From assembly GCA_026168455.1 (NCBI GenBank), contig CM047425.1:90461580-90525579 (forward strand): a stretch of 64,000 nt of DNA, read 5' to 3'. The stretch comes from Theocolax elegans. Lineage: Eukaryota > Arthropoda > Insecta > Hymenoptera > Cerocephalidae. Each line of letters begins with the position of its first letter. The first letter of the stretch is position 1. The position numbers and the translations under genes were made by a program. The notes below the pieces were generated by a model. It worked only from the letters and a program-made list of their open reading frames with translations. It made no database searches and was not told the DNA's origin. Shown one piece after another: positions 50,383 to 63,605 of the stretch.

Positions 50383-52560
50383 GCACTTTAGCATTTGCCG
50401 CAAGTACATCAATCATCAAAATTTGACGGTCATAATGCACCGAATCTCGATGACCGGCCGGCGGTCTGCCGCTGTCGTACATAGCCCTTCGCTTCCCTCT
50501 TGCTCCGACACTCGATGATCGATCATCATACTTTATGGTGATTGATCCACCACTACCGTGAATATTACGGAAGCAACGTTAAAGGGGCAGTAGGAAAGGG
50601 GGAAAGCCCTAATTTATCGGTACAACATGATTTTTTTTCCCAACCGCAGGAGTTACGTATAAAACATACGCTACTAGGTAACCGTGTTCTCGATCTATCA
50701 TGGCGTTTTGTCTACGGACTGTGTAATTGTGATTATTTATAATCACACGCAAATTTACTTCATATTTTATCCACGACTATTTGCCAAGGAAGACACTAAG
50801 ATTGGTCATTAACTATCAAATTGGAATTTTATATAAAAAAAAGAGTTTTCATGTAATAGGATTACTAATATTTAAACATAAATAGAATAATGTACGAGAT
50901 GGTTGTATTACAACGTTAACAGTGAAACTTATATTATACATAAAAAATATTTAAATATTTCAATACGTACATTTTACACTAGTATAACGTTACTAACAAA
51001 GCTCAGTGAGACTGTAGCGAATAGACAAAAGTATGGAAATTTATATCGCATAAATTATATAATATGTAATTAATTTTAATATAATATATCTGTATAAAGC
51101 AATATTTTGTACAATATAAATATAAAATTATAAATATAAATATAAAATCGGATTAATATTGATCCATCTATAGATATAACAACTGAAAGATTTTCTTCTT
51201 TTTCTCCAACATCATTTTTAACTTAAAATATTGTTCAAATATTTTATTATAGATAGCAAAGTTGTCTATACCAAAAACTTACACACCCTAATGTGTATCA
51301 GTTGAATTAGAAGCACAGACAAAAACTATCAATGATTCAAACCCGCGAGACGTTTCTAAAATCCTATAATTATCAAAAAGTAGATAAACTTGCTAAATAA
51401 TTACAAAATAAAAACCTTGAACAAACGTCAGCAGTTTTAAAGTTATTAAATAAACTCAATGTTTGAATAATTAATCAGATCATGAAAACATTTTTTTAGA
51501 ATCTACAATCTTGTTTTTAAATTTAATCTTATAGAAGTCTATAAAATAAAAACTCAATTTTGAATTACCACCTAATTAACCTAATTCAAATGAAACAATG
51601 CGATATGACATATCCATACATACAATTTCACTATATATATAATTTCTTTTAATTACCAGAATTTTATTAATGATTAAGCCAAATATATATAGTAGTTACT
51701 CCGATTCTTTTAATTCCAGTTATAATTGTACGAAAGAAAGTTTCAGAATCAAAAGTAAAAGTTCTTTGACGATTCGTTGAGATCGCGGAACCCGCAACAA
51801 CTTTTATATACATATATCGAATGCTTGCGGGATCGACTAAGAGGATAAGGATTGCACGATCAGCTTTGGTGTTGCGTGTGTTAATTACGTGAGTACTTCG
51901 TGCCATTTGGTAACCACCCCAATTAATCCTTGTTATCAGCAGGATCTCTGTATCGTCACTTACTCTTACGCCGTCGCCAGCAAATTTTTAATTAACCGCA
52001 AACTGCGCGATTTTCTCCCAACCTCCAGTGCGTCAGAATTTTAAACAACCACGGTATTCGATATATGCAGCTTTATACAACTATACTACACATTTTTAAG
52101 TATTTTCTTTTTTTTTAACTCTAATTATACAAGATTAAATTATATATTTTCTTCGTAAAGCGGTGGCTTGAGTTATTAAAGCATCGACTTCACTTAATTG
52201 GAATTATAAAATTTTAAGGCGCTTATCCGTTATCTTATTAAAAAATATTGATTTTTCCAGTGTAACAAAACTTCGTAAGTTAATTATTATTGTTAACTAT
52301 AAGGTAATTTTGTACGACTTAAAGAAACATAAATTACCAAATATTACTTTTGTTTTATGAATAAAGAGAAAAATGATCATATTTTATAATAAATAACATT
52401 TAAATTTAAATTTAATTAATATTCAACAAATATGTCAAGATTAAATAAAAATTATCTCATTAACCTCATTTTGTATGTAGTTTTCTGTATAATATTAATT
52501 TAGAAGAATGTAGGTCTCATTGAAGAAGTTTTGATAGAACTTTTTACAAGCATTATGCGT

Positions 52561-52760
52561 CGTGCCGTACCATTTTCTATGGGGTTTAGGATATACGGCT
52601 CGGTCACTAAAGTGAAGGACTCGTAATCCAAAGTTCTCGGATTTGGATCCTGGTCTACGCCGACTTACACCGAACATCACTGTTAATAAAACATGTACTC
52701 TAGCCACACTGTACAACCTCTAACGTGAAAGTAGAACCGCAACGAGAACACAAATGTATA
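52561..52760 (+). mobile_element. Degraded tRNA-derived SINE
   Basis: A tRNA-like head is recognisable. An A-box-like ACGGCTCGGTCACT lies near 52595-52608, an anticodon-loop-like GACTCGTAATCC at 52618-52629, and a B-box-like GGATTTGGATCC at 52639-52650 in place of GGTTCGAATCC. The CTCGTAA loop points to a threonine (CGT) tRNA ancestor. The stems no longer pair well, so it is not a functional tRNA. It is followed by about 100 bp of unrelated body (CGCCGACTTACACCGAACAT and onward), typical of a SINE. Boundaries are approximate and no poly(A) tail is clear. Confidence 0.5.
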
Positions 52761-55700
52761 CGGTCATATTAAATAAAACGAAATGTTCTTTTACTCTTTG
52801 GTTAAATAAAACACTCGGTACTTTATTTTCTAGCATATACGTATTTGTTTTCAATTAAATGTTCAAATCAACCTGACATGCATCAATATTCACTCTGTAT
52901 ACCAAATACGTATATGTACAATAATTTATGATTTGGAAAATCTAAGTCATTGAAGTATGGCAATACAAATATGAAAAGTTAACTGTTTGTTCCAATCACT
53001 GATGTATTAATTAATTTACAACTTTCAATGCTAACATTTTTTTTATCGTTTAATTTTTAAACTAATAACTACTACCAAAAATGATTGAATAATGCAAATC
53101 GAAATAGTTCGCAAATTTAGTTGTAGGACAAATCTAATTTACACTACCGAATTTTTATTTCACGTAGTATAATACTTCTTTCTACCTTTAATTGTAATAA
53201 TGCATATAAATTGCAACTTATTCCTGTAATCAATTTCACGGGAAAACCAATTATTAAAACGCAAATTTCATCGAATTTTATTAATTTCTTTTATATAGTA
53301 CGGTAGTATATACTCGGACACTCACGCAAATACCGAATTTTCGACTGAACTTTACTTATTCGAGGACATTCGCCACTGTCAATCGAAGCCACGCAAATAG
53401 GCATCCGCGTGTCTTTTTTCTCACTAGTTGCTTGCTCTATTTCTCTCTTTTACCTCTAGATTCGCATTTTTAACGTTCATATACTAAAATATCATTCGTA
53501 AATTAAAAACCCAAAAAAGTAAATAATTATTCAATTATTTAAATTAAAAATTGTACTATGCATAAAAAAACATAAAAACTCTTAAAACTATATTCACTTC
53601 ATTTATCTCATTGTTTGTAAATATAATATTTCATGCACTTAATTATATTTGACACATAAACATCGTAACTTCATTGTATAGAATATAAAAATAGAAAAAA
53701 TGCATAGTATAATAGATGAATACAATATAAAAAATTTGAAAATTGTCAGTATTCTTCAAAAATAAAAAAAAATGAAACGTTAGCCAATTGCAATTTGCTA
53801 TCATCAAATACAATTTGCAACGTTTTTCCATTGTGCAATGCGTTAGGTAGCATTTTCCAATTGAAATTTCTTTCTATACGCAGGCACCAGGCGTACCGTA
53901 TGAATGGAAGAAATATTGTGGAAAATCAAGGATTTCCCGCACTCGAAAATGGGGAATGCTTCTTCATCTCTTTCTCTCTTTTCCTTCGTCTTCATTTTTC
54001 ACTCTTTCATCGGGAAGTCTGTATTGAACTTATTTAAAAGACGATTTTTCTACATTGGCATTCATTTCGCAGTTTTGTAAAGCCTTGAATTAATTTTCTT
54101 TTGTACGATATAACTTAGGGATCATTAAACATAGAAAAGTTCTTTAATATTTGAATTTAAGTTACATATCGTATTTCTATTCTTATTTATATATCAAATT
54201 TTATTCTTATGTACAATATTAATAAAATATTAAACGCTTTTATTTTTTATTAATTTGTAGCTATAATTTTTACTGTATTATACTCTTAATAGTAGATTGA
54301 CAAATAAAAATAGCATGCGTGAAACCGTAAATATTTGGAGAAGCCAGTATAATAGATGTAAAAATGTAGAAGTAAAATCTACGTGATGTTTGTAATGTAG
54401 CGGGGATTTAAATGATAGGTATTTACATATGGAATTAACAGTCTTTTTCATTCAAGAGACACATTTCACCCAATCTTTCATTTAATGATTTACTTATAAA
54501 GTCATCGTGAGATGGAATAATACTGTCATTATGAATAATCTTGTGTAAGCTCCACTGCGAAATAAAGTACAACTTATAATATTTCATTTTTTTGATATTT
54601 CTGATAAATAGTAATTCGTTCGGATTAATTTTGTGCATAGTTTTTTAAATTGTAAGTTTAGCATATAAAATCGTACAGGTAAAAACTGCGTTTAAAAAAT
54701 CATAAGAAACTAGAACAATGAATATTTTTATTAATTTTTAACGTAAGATTAGAAAATATCATATAAAATAGATAGGTTTTACGAATTTTTTTTATTAAAA
54801 ACGTGGAGAACGTTTATATGCATTTATATATTTCCTGCTAATCCTTGTGATGAAGTGAGTGAGAGAAAGAGATAAATTGAAAAATAGTCGAGCGTTGATC
54901 AAACGAAAATCCCAATACTTTGTTGGAAATTGGGTAGACACTAGAAATGGAACGAAAGAACTGCAAATAACGGGCGGCGCAGAGAGTAAGAGAGAAAGAG
55001 AGGGAGAGAGGGAGATAGAGAGAGAAAAAGATCCTTTATAGAAGAAACCCCTTTGTCAATCGTTCGAGAGAGACTGAGAGAACGAAAGAGAAGAGGGGGG
55101 GGGGGGAGGGACTCCATTGCAATCAGATATAACAGCACACGATTTTCCAATATAAAGGCAAACACTTCCACGATATTTATAGTTTTCTCCATAGGTACAG
55201 GCGCTTCAGGTGAAACACAAGGTGCTTCAATAAATCCGGGAACTTCATATCTGACAATTCACAAATCTTTATTCTTTTTCCGGCTGTTCTTTTCCTTCAG
55301 TACATATCGTACACTGCGATTGAAATTATAACGCCCGGTATGAAATTTGTGTTACCCATTGATCGATTGCTATTGGCACTGATCGATTTACCCCATTTAG
55401 AACTTAACCACTTTACGCCAACAAGAGATTATAGCTATTATTATATGTACGGCCGTTGAAGTATTTAAACTCCAGCATAATCGGTTTTAATTAATTTATA
55501 AGTATTTTTACAACGAATATGATAATGTAATAATAGAATGTTCGTACATTGCAAGTGCAGTGTTTTTTTATAAAAGTGAATTTCAGAAAGATAACAAGCA
55601 GAGGTAACACGAAAAAAAAACGTATCTATCCGTTTTATTTATGCAATATTTTTTTATGCATACTTTTTTACACGCGAACAAAAGTTCGAGTCGGAAAAGG

Positions 55701-56932
55701 TAAACTCTATATTTTCCTTTATACCGGAAAATTCTTATTTGGAAAGTTAAAATGTATCATACGTGTTATGACATATGTCTCTCGTCATCTCTGTACCTGC
55801 GGTTCCTACCCGAGCATAAATTGACCGATAAAGCCCGCATTCAGTTCATTGTTACGTATACATCCGCGTCAACTTCTTTTTTTCTCCGACAAGCGCCTGG
55901 AATTTTTTTATTCTTTCACTTTCATACGGAGGATACATTGCACGAAGCCGTATATAGACCGCGTATCCTACATTTTTTAACAAGGCTGCTTCAATTTGAG
56001 CCGCAAATTATTTATACCAGTGACAAACCCTCAGGCATTCTCCTACTATCTCTTTTCACTGTTACTCTTTTACAACGAGAGAGCCACGAATTATGCAGTT
56101 TATATTCTTCACAATTCTCAGGATATTGTGATTAATTTTTTATGCTAGACGAACCCACTGGAAAGAGATTTCATAAATTAGGCTTAGTGCTGGATGTTGT
56201 CGAACAAAATATAGATGGATCACAGCGATATTTTTTTCTCCCTTAGGAATTAAATGTTGGAGGATCGGGGCAAAGCGACACTAAAAAATAGGTTATAAAC
56301 AAGGTGCCAATTTATTATTAAAAGATACCAAGTAGAAAAGCTTGTTGCTGCTTCTAATACGATACATTTTTTATTACCCTTTATTCTTCGATTGTTCTAT
56401 GGTTTGGTTTGCCTCTGTTCTTATAAATAATTTCCTTATAAATAATTTTATTTTCGCCAAAAGAGTTATAAAATCAATTTCCATGAAATTTTGATGAGCT
56501 AAAGGATAATAAGAAATAATTGAGAGTTACATTATGATGTACCGTAGTTAATATTAACGTTACATAAACTCAACGACTAATGATATAATAACCGTCTATA
56601 CCTACTCTTGCAATACTGCTAACCACTAAAAAGTAATTAATAAGCTTTACAACTTGGATGAATCAGAAGACGTATGATTTGAAATGTACTAAAAATAACT
56701 CATGCATTTATGAAAAATTTTAATTCCCGCTATTTAGTACAACCTCGAAATTCAGAATTTTGCGAATTATTTGAATTCGTTGTATAAATTTAATTTTATA
56801 CATTAAACTTTCTCTTGTACAAAACAGTAGAGAGGATAGAGATTTACGAAAATTTATTGAACATTTTTACAATGTCGGACAACAATTTTTCTCTGACGTG
56901 ACGACGATTGTAACTACGTGACCGAGCGAACA
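52761..56932. other. AT-rich spacer, no supported gene
   Basis: Mostly AT-rich, with GA-rich low complexity at 54.98-55.11 kb and a slightly GC-richer stretch at 55.8-56.1 kb. Small open frames exist but have no splice or family support. Confidence 0.45.
54981..55107. repeat. GA-rich tract and G12 homopolymer
   Basis: AGAGAG and GGGAGA units run to 55030. After a short unique stretch, AGAGAAGA leads into twelve consecutive guanines at 55095-55106. Confidence 0.85.
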
Positions 56933-57010
56933 ATGGAAGCCAAAGCGTATGTGCTACAACAGATAACTAACCTGTACGAGCTTTCGAATCCGATGATCCC
57001 AGTGCCCCAC
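56933..57010 (+). CDS. Candidate first coding exon, unidentified
   Basis: An ATG in good initiation context (GAACAATGG) at 56933 opens 26 codons, MEAKAYVLQQITNLYELSNP followed by MIPVPH. They end exactly at a donor, CCCAC|GTAAGA, in phase 0. A half-CRE-like TGACGTGACG lies about 40 bp upstream. The same block on the opposite strand ends in CGTACAG|GTTAGT (exon side above 56970), so it could instead be a non-coding first exon of a minus-strand transcript with CCAAT boxes near 57130. Only one orientation need be right. I recognise no family, and no second exon was identified downstream. Confidence 0.25.
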
Positions 57011-57914
57011 GTAAGATTTTAGGAAGTATCCGAGTGATCGCGAGCAAACTCAGTGGTGTTCTCATCAGAATCGCGACAATCGGTTGCAGAACCTCACGAC
57101 TCGAAACGTGTCTGACACGTTACTTGAACCAATCCAATCTCGGCATCGTGAATTTTCTCGCGCTTCCACAATAGTCGCTTATTCTATTTCGTTTTAATTG
57201 AATACATTATAAGTTTAATGTAATTCTATTCTTCTTTTTTTTTACCTAATATTACATTACATTTTAAACACTTAATTAAATACAAATTATAAAATTAATA
57301 ATTTATTTACTATTTAATTTAAAAATACTTAAGCTCGTTTTATATGAAATGCATTAAATTTAACTGTACGTTATACAATAAAATTTTGTTTAGTAAATTA
57401 GAATATATATGATTGATCTAAATAATGTTCATCATATACCGTTCTATAAGTTTTATATCATTTCTTCATAAGACATAGACTTTTTCAAACTTGCTTATAT
57501 ACTTTTTACTAAACGTTAAATTTATTTTAATAAAAAGTAATATAGTATAGGAACTAGTTTTCATTTTTACCATATAATCTAAATAACTGTTACTAACAAT
57601 TTTTAGCTTCATATATGCAAGATAAATAAATCAATTTACGTTGACTAACCTGCTTCTTAAAATTGACACTTTGCAAGGAAAGTTGAAACAAGGAATTTTT
57701 CAATTTCGCTATATTAAAAAGAGAAACATATTACCCTTGAAGGTTTAGCAACGCTCGCTTTAAGACGCTTCCCGATGAAATTTTCAAGTATTTTATCTCC
57801 TCTAAAGACAAGGAAAAATCAAAGAAAAAAAGTATTAGAAGACTTGAAACGATCCGGAGTATAGAAGAACGAGGGGTTGAAGAAAGAAAAAAAGAAAGAC
57901 GTGCGGCTTGTGGG

Positions 57915-58046
57915 TATATAGAAGGGCAAAGTAAAGCGGAAGAGAGGCGCAAAGAAAATGGGAAATAAAAAGGAAAGCGCGAAGAACACTACGGAATCTG
58001 CAAGGCTGTTAGACGGGAAAAGGGGTGGCATAGGAGGCGGCTTTAG
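57915..58046 (+). CDS. Candidate TATA promoter and first coding exon with a possible myristoylation signal
   Basis: A TATA-like GTATATAGAAGG starts at 57914, and a start site about 30 bp on would fall near 57945. An ATG follows at 57958 in AAAATGG context. The frame reads MGNKKESAKNTTESARLLDG and then KRGGIGGGF, and leaves two bases at a donor TTTAG|GTAAGA (exon end 58046). A glycine at position 2 followed by NKKES resembles an N-myristoylation signal. The segment is purine-rich and sits beside low-complexity GA tracts, so the frame may be trivial. No partner exon was identified. Confidence 0.18.
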
Positions 58047-58197
58047 GTAAGAAACGTATTTTTCTACGACGCGAGGCTCGCTACGTTAAATGGACCTTTG
58101 GCGTTTGTTTGCGGTACTTTACGGCGCACTTAATTCGAACGCCCCGAATACGGATGCGCACCTAGTCTCTCTCCCTCTTGTACTCCTTCACACTATT

Positions 58198-58290
58198 CTC
58201 TGTCTCTATTTCCCCCTTCCCTCATCCTCGCCCCTCTCTCTCTCTCTCTCTTCCTCTTTCTCTCATCTCTCTTTCTTTCTCTTCTTATGC
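58198..58290. repeat. CT-rich low-complexity tract
   Basis: TCTCTCTC at about 58235-58251 inside a C/T-dominated stretch. The plus-strand frame at 58090-58404 owes its length to this tract. Confidence 0.85.
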
Positions 58291-59484
58291 TTTTATTTAT
58301 TACCTCAGCGTATATACTTTGCCTTGACTCGCTCACGAACCGCGTCGATTTGCACATATGTATTCTCCACCGAGCTTGTAAATTCCCGTTATCGGTGGCC
58401 TTAACGGTACAAGGCTCTTAATTAACGAATCGACGATTAGACCAATTAGCTCTATACGGTTTTAAGTGAAGACACTTTTAATCTTCGTATTTCCCTTATT
58501 GCCTTTCCAAACGTTTATCTCTACGGATTATTCTTTAACTGTTCCTCTTTCTGTTTTTCCCAAAAAATCGATTTTACAAATAACTTTGATTTTTAGGTTT
58601 ATTTCAATTAACATTTATTTATAATTAATAATTTTCTATTAATTTCAGGTCCAGTGCTCGACATAATCATTTGTGTTGATGAATTAAATATCTAATCTCG
58701 GAGTTCTAAAAAAATCGATCTACTTTCGCGAAATTCTGAAGGAAAATTAGTTTTGATTAATTTTCTATAACTTATTGAAAGTAACATGAAGGTAGTAAAA
58801 TATTTTATCAAAATTTAAGAAGAATACATTAAACTAGCAGAAATCGGTTTTTTAAAATTATTTGATGTCTCTTAAATTCGTATTATATTTTAACTTTTTC
58901 AATATACAACTTTTTTTTAAGCTTCAGGATGTCGGGGAATTAGTAATGTGTATAATTTATGATATATAACAGCTTTAAATTACATAAAACACTTGGAGTA
59001 AAGTTTTCAACTTTTTTGTCACAGTTCAAATGTATAAAAATAATAAAAAGTCAATGAGACAAAAAAGTTGATGGATTCAGCATGGACGATGTCTCTCGCA
59101 GTGAAAAACCGGTTTAGCTTTATGTCAAAGAAACGTTGTTGGGATTTCTTATGTCCCTTGGTATGTTGAACGTTGCTCATAGTGATTCCTAAATTTGGAA
59201 TATAAAACCCTTGCATATATGCGGTTACTCGACCTGATTTGTTTTATTTATATACAAAAAACATTTTTATATGTATTTTATATATATTTATAGCAACGAA
59301 AGATTATAAATATAAGTAAAATATGACATCACCCAAGATCCACTTTTACTTCGCAGAGAAGCGCCTGAATAAACAGTAGAGTTCAACTCTTACAGCTGCT
59401 TTATTGCACGTTTTAATAACATGTAAATTTGTCTTCAATATAGTCCGTTTTCAAATTAAAATAAAAATGAAAACCTATTTTAGT

Positions 59485-59515
<31 letters not shown>

Positions 59516-59535
59516 GTATATGTATATATATATAT
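59485..59535. repeat. (TA)n with TATG interruptions
   Basis: TATATA blocks separated by TGTATA in AT-rich spacer. Confidence 0.9.
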
Positions 59536-61297
59536 TTATGTGGTTTATTTATTTCTGCGCTTACATTTGTACGATAATTGAAAAAGCATTTTTTTGCGTC
59601 TAAACCACTTGACATAAAATTCTGAAAATTTGAATTACATTTTCTACTGCTTTTACTACTGCAAGTTGTTTGTATTGTAATGAGTACATTTTAATGACAA
59701 TATTTTATTACGTTTTAAAATAAATTTATAAAAGTATTAATAATTTACGTAATTTTTAGCAAATATTAAAATTAAAATAAATATTAATCATTTCGACACT
59801 TGAAAAATACGAATATCGTGCGCAAAAAAGGCTTTAGACATTTATTTCCATATCCTTAGCTCGATAAATATTTTACTTGAAAAGAAAATCTTTTATACGT
59901 TTAAAATAGAACTTGACACGATTAATATTTTTAAATCTCACGTTAGTATAAAAATATTTTCAAGTCAAAGGAAAAAGGAAATCATAGAATGTAATATCGC
60001 AAACGTGGTCAACGCTTAAGTGTCGATTCATACACGTATGCATAATTCAAGAGAGAAAGAAATTGAAAAAAATCAGTATCCGTAACACCGTAAACGGGTG
60101 AAACGAAAAAAAAATAGAAAGAAAAGAACGACTATAGTTTGAAGACGCAGTATTGGAAAGACACTGGGCGGAAATACAAAGGAAAATATTAATATAGAGA
60201 TAATAGTAAAATTCTTGCGGATTTGCGGAAATAAAATTTTGATTGCGTCATCACGTTGAAACGAGGTGAGGGAAATTGAGAAGGGAAAGAGGGCAGTTGC
60301 GCCTTAGAGAGAAGAGCATGTTTGCACAGGATTGTGAGTATGTGCACGTGCTTTCACGGAATTATGCGTACTCGCGCATATGCGGAATTGCATGCATATG
60401 CGTACGAATTCTACAAACGTATACCTGGGATTGATAATTTTGACGTTCTTGTTTTCAAGAACAAGATCAATGGCTCAATTACAGAATGCAAGAGGGCTAT
60501 TCCGAATTCGTTCTGCACTCATTTGCACACATACGCTGCATATAGATTGCATGAAAATTTTGATTTAAGATTCGCGTGGATCAATTCGATATACAATGGA
60601 CCAGAAAAATATTTAATAATACCAAGGAACGAATGTATATACTGCATTTCGTGTATGAAAAATAAAGGGTGGTTATTTAACATTTTTCGTTGCGACTAAT
60701 TAAATAAAAATATTTTAAATAAAAATATGAAAAATATAATCTTAGTATTAATAAAATTGTGCGATCGAACTTTCCTGCAAATTATGTTCACTGCTTCGTC
60801 CTCCAGATTGAATAAGTTGATGTTGGAAAAAACCGAAGATGCGATTTATTTATTAAATATTTAGCATATATTTACATTGCCTCTGGTGCATCGCGCGGGT
60901 TACGTTCGCTGCTGTTCAGCTTGTGCTATCCACTGTGCGAATCCGATGATGTTCAAGATGATGAGTAGCATCTATGATATCAGTATGTATTGCTAGGTCA
61001 TTTTTTCGAACGTTTTAGCAAGTGTCACATATCTGTAGATGCTCGTTGAATCTTTTTATTTTTTTTTAACATTTTTATTTCTTTACGTCTCAATTATATT
61101 TTTCTTCCTTTTTCGATGTTTACACTCGTTTCTCAAAGACGGCAGATCCCACTCTTCGTAATTTTTCGTAATATTGCTAATTAGCTAATGCATTGAAAAT
61201 ATAAGTATAATGTCGTTGCCATAAAAATAGATAAAGAAAGCTTCAAAGATTTTTCTAATAAAATTGAAATACTGTTCAAAGTATGGTACGCATAATA

Positions 61298-61696
61298 TTA
61301 AGCGGGTATTGACTAATCAGAAAGGTTTTTCTTTTAGTTTTCGCCGCTTTTCGATGCACAGCCCAATTCTCTGTATCATTTTATATATCCTGTGCAAATT
61401 TCATTGAAATCTAGCGGCAAATAACGAAGAATAGTGTGAAACTGATTGCGAATGTGTGCCATTAGGTAGAGTTCATCAGTTTTAGACTAATCAGAAAGGT
61501 TTTTCTTTCAATTTTCGCCGCTTTTCGATGCACAGCCCAATTCTCTGCATCATTTTATATATCCTGTGCAAATTTCATTGAAATCTAGCAGCAAATAACG
61601 AAGAATAGTGTGAAACTGATTGCGAATATGTGCCATTAGGTAGAGTTACTCTGATGGTAAAAATGCTAGCTTCGACGTCCTCTTAAGCGGGTATTG
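61298..61696. mobile_element. Insertion of a head-to-tail dimer (174-bp units) between 14-bp direct repeats
   Basis: Two copies of a 174-bp unit lie head to tail, starting GACTAATCAGAAAGG at 61311 and at 61485. They differ at only a few sites through TAGAGTT at 61473 and 61647. The whole is bracketed by the direct repeat TTAAGCGGGTATTG at 61298-61311 and 61683-61696. A 14-bp duplication of this kind fits target-primed (LINE/SINE-type) or similar insertion. There is no poly(A) tail and no long frame. The second unit is followed by about 35 bp of unique sequence before the right repeat. I do not recognise the family. Confidence 0.6.
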
Positions 61697-62374
61697 TTAC
61701 TATTTATATGATGGAAAACGAAGCGGTGAAAAACATAATTATTAGCCTCGTATGCGTCAATTTGTACGTATCTTATAACTCTCACTATTTTTCATAATAA
61801 TTCGAAACCAGATATTTTAGCTGAATCAAAAATCCCTTATGTATCGTTGTAAGTTAAAGTAAATAAACGTAGGTACATATATATATGCATCCTGTCTTAC
61901 AACCCTATATCAAATATCAATTGGCTGCACAGACATTTTATGTAATTTGTATCTCTAGGTGAAAAGGGAAAAATTAGGTGACTCCCATAGGTATGCTTCT
62001 GCACTTGCTAGTAGTATATATTCCGTTTACTTCTACTACGTGTTTGAGGTAGCATTCTTACATTACTTTGCTCAGTGTGTTACTTCCTTTACTCCCTCTC
62101 TCTCTCTCTCTCTCTCTCTGTCTCTTTATCTATCTCTAGGTATACCTGTCTCTGTCTCATACACTCTATACCGAACGAACGAATCAGATAACATTCGCAG
62201 CCCACGCGCGCGCGTTTCACTACCCATGTGCGACTCTCGCTCTCCTCGGCGCCACTTTTCCGGATTCTCTTGAGAATGTCTGGTTACGCCTTCCTCGTAT
62301 AGTTTCGACCCTGACATCGATACTCTCCTATCTTTTTTATCTCCTCAAACCAGTTGTGGATTTCTAGTTTGCGT
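61697..62374. other. Spacer with a CpG-richer end
   Basis: AT-rich to about 61950. A block containing the CT microsatellite and CGCGCG motifs follows, ending abruptly where the AT-rich repeat begins at 62375. Confidence 0.4.
62093..62119. repeat. (CT)n microsatellite
   Basis: A pure CT repeat inside the CpG-richer block at 62.0-62.3 kb that borders the AT-rich repetitive DNA. Confidence 0.9.
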
Positions 62375-63600
62375 ACACTGAAAAAAAAATTTACTGAATT
62401 CAAAAAAATTTTTTTTGAATCAAGTAAATTATTTCTTTCACTATATTTGAAGAATCCGTTTTGTTAAATTAATAAAATATATTTATTTGAACAAAATTAA
62501 TCTATATTAAAAATAAATACATATTGCGTTGTATTGACCAACATATTTCTTTTAAACAAGCAAATTATTCATTGAATTAAAATCTGCTATATTAACACAC
62601 AAGTAAATAATTAGTTATTTGTAACAAATATTTAGTCACTTAAACCAAACAATTTTATTAAACCAACAAAAATTTTTTTCGATCGAACAAAATATTTCAA
62701 TGTTTTATAAAATTGATGTGTCAGAAACAAAGAAATTATTTAATTGTTTTAAAAGATATTTATTTAATCCTATTAGTTTCATTTATCTGATACTAATAAA
62801 ATATTTATTCAATTTCATAATATTTTGTAATTATATTAATAATAGTGTTATTTGCTTCAAGGTAAATATATATTTAAAACAAAATTAATATTTCTTTTCC
62901 TAATTACTGCTCTGTAAATTTTATTAATAAATTTATTTATTTGAATGAAACATTTATTTCATTTAATTGAACTATACATTTAAATCAAGAAAATCTTTTT
63001 TTAAATCAAATAATTTTTTATTTAACATAAAAAAGTTATTATTTCCTTTGATACTATTTTCGTTTCTTCGATTATGTTCAATGGCCCATTGAATCCAATG
63101 TACATTTAATTACATCGAGCATCCTTGAGTTTGTAGTTCTAATGCACTTGTTTTCTTAATGTAACGCATCTTCATCTTTTATGTAAATTATCTGTTACTT
63201 GAATCCAGTTTTCATACGACGACCGAAACACTGAAATTGAGTAAATAGTTTATTTAATTGGATGAAACGAAGAGTATTTGATTCTATAACTGTATTTAAT
63301 TAATGTTTCTTACTTACCTTAATATAGTGCAGCGAATTTTAGTAAATTATTTCCTTGATTCAAGAAAACGTTTTTTCAATTCGCTTCTCGATTTAATTTT
63401 ATACTTTTGAAAGTTTCTTTTATATGAACCGATAAAATTTTTGGCCGCTTGCGGGAAACTTGGATCCCCCTAGCGGTCGTTGCCGAAAGCTCTCTTATTT
63501 AAGTAAATGGTTTATTTAACTTAAAGAGCAAAAAAAAATTATTTTAATAACTTTATTTTTTTCAAAAATTGATTGGAATATTTTTACCAAAACCAGTGAA
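62375..63600. repeat. AT-rich degenerate repetitive DNA
   Basis: From ACACTGAAAAAAAAATTTAC onward the sequence is very AT-rich. It repeats variants of a TTTGAATCAAGTAAATTATT-like word on both strands, including a local palindrome around 62397-62420. One less AT-rich patch near 63440-63490 (TTGCGGGAAACTTGGATCCC) breaks it. There is no gene. Its left end is abrupt against a CpG-rich flank, suggesting an element boundary. It runs into the tandem array that leaves the window. Confidence 0.5.
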
Positions 63601-63605
63601 CATTC

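Larger units (their letters stand above)
43277..52560. other. Spacer with GC-richer islands, no supported gene
   Basis: Islands occur at 44.7-44.94, 45.15-46.05, 47.23-48.08, 48.75-49.17, 50.2-50.7 and 51.78-52.04 kb, separated by AT-rich DNA. The longest ATG frames (102 codons on the minus strand at 44655-44963; 79 codons on the minus strand at 51667-51906) lack recognisable domains. They fall within the length expected by chance across 64 kb of AT-rich sequence on six frames. Confidence 0.45.
58047..61297. other. Spacer, no supported gene
   Basis: CpG- and CT-rich to about 58440, then AT-rich. A GC-richer segment at 60240-60560 carries a 125-codon plus-strand frame starting MHRIVSMCTCFHGIM that has no splice or domain support. 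Confidence 0.4.

Noticed and set aside
51667..51906. 79-codon minus-strand ATG frame
   Set aside because: Reasonable composition, but many frames of this length are expected by chance and no domain is recognised.
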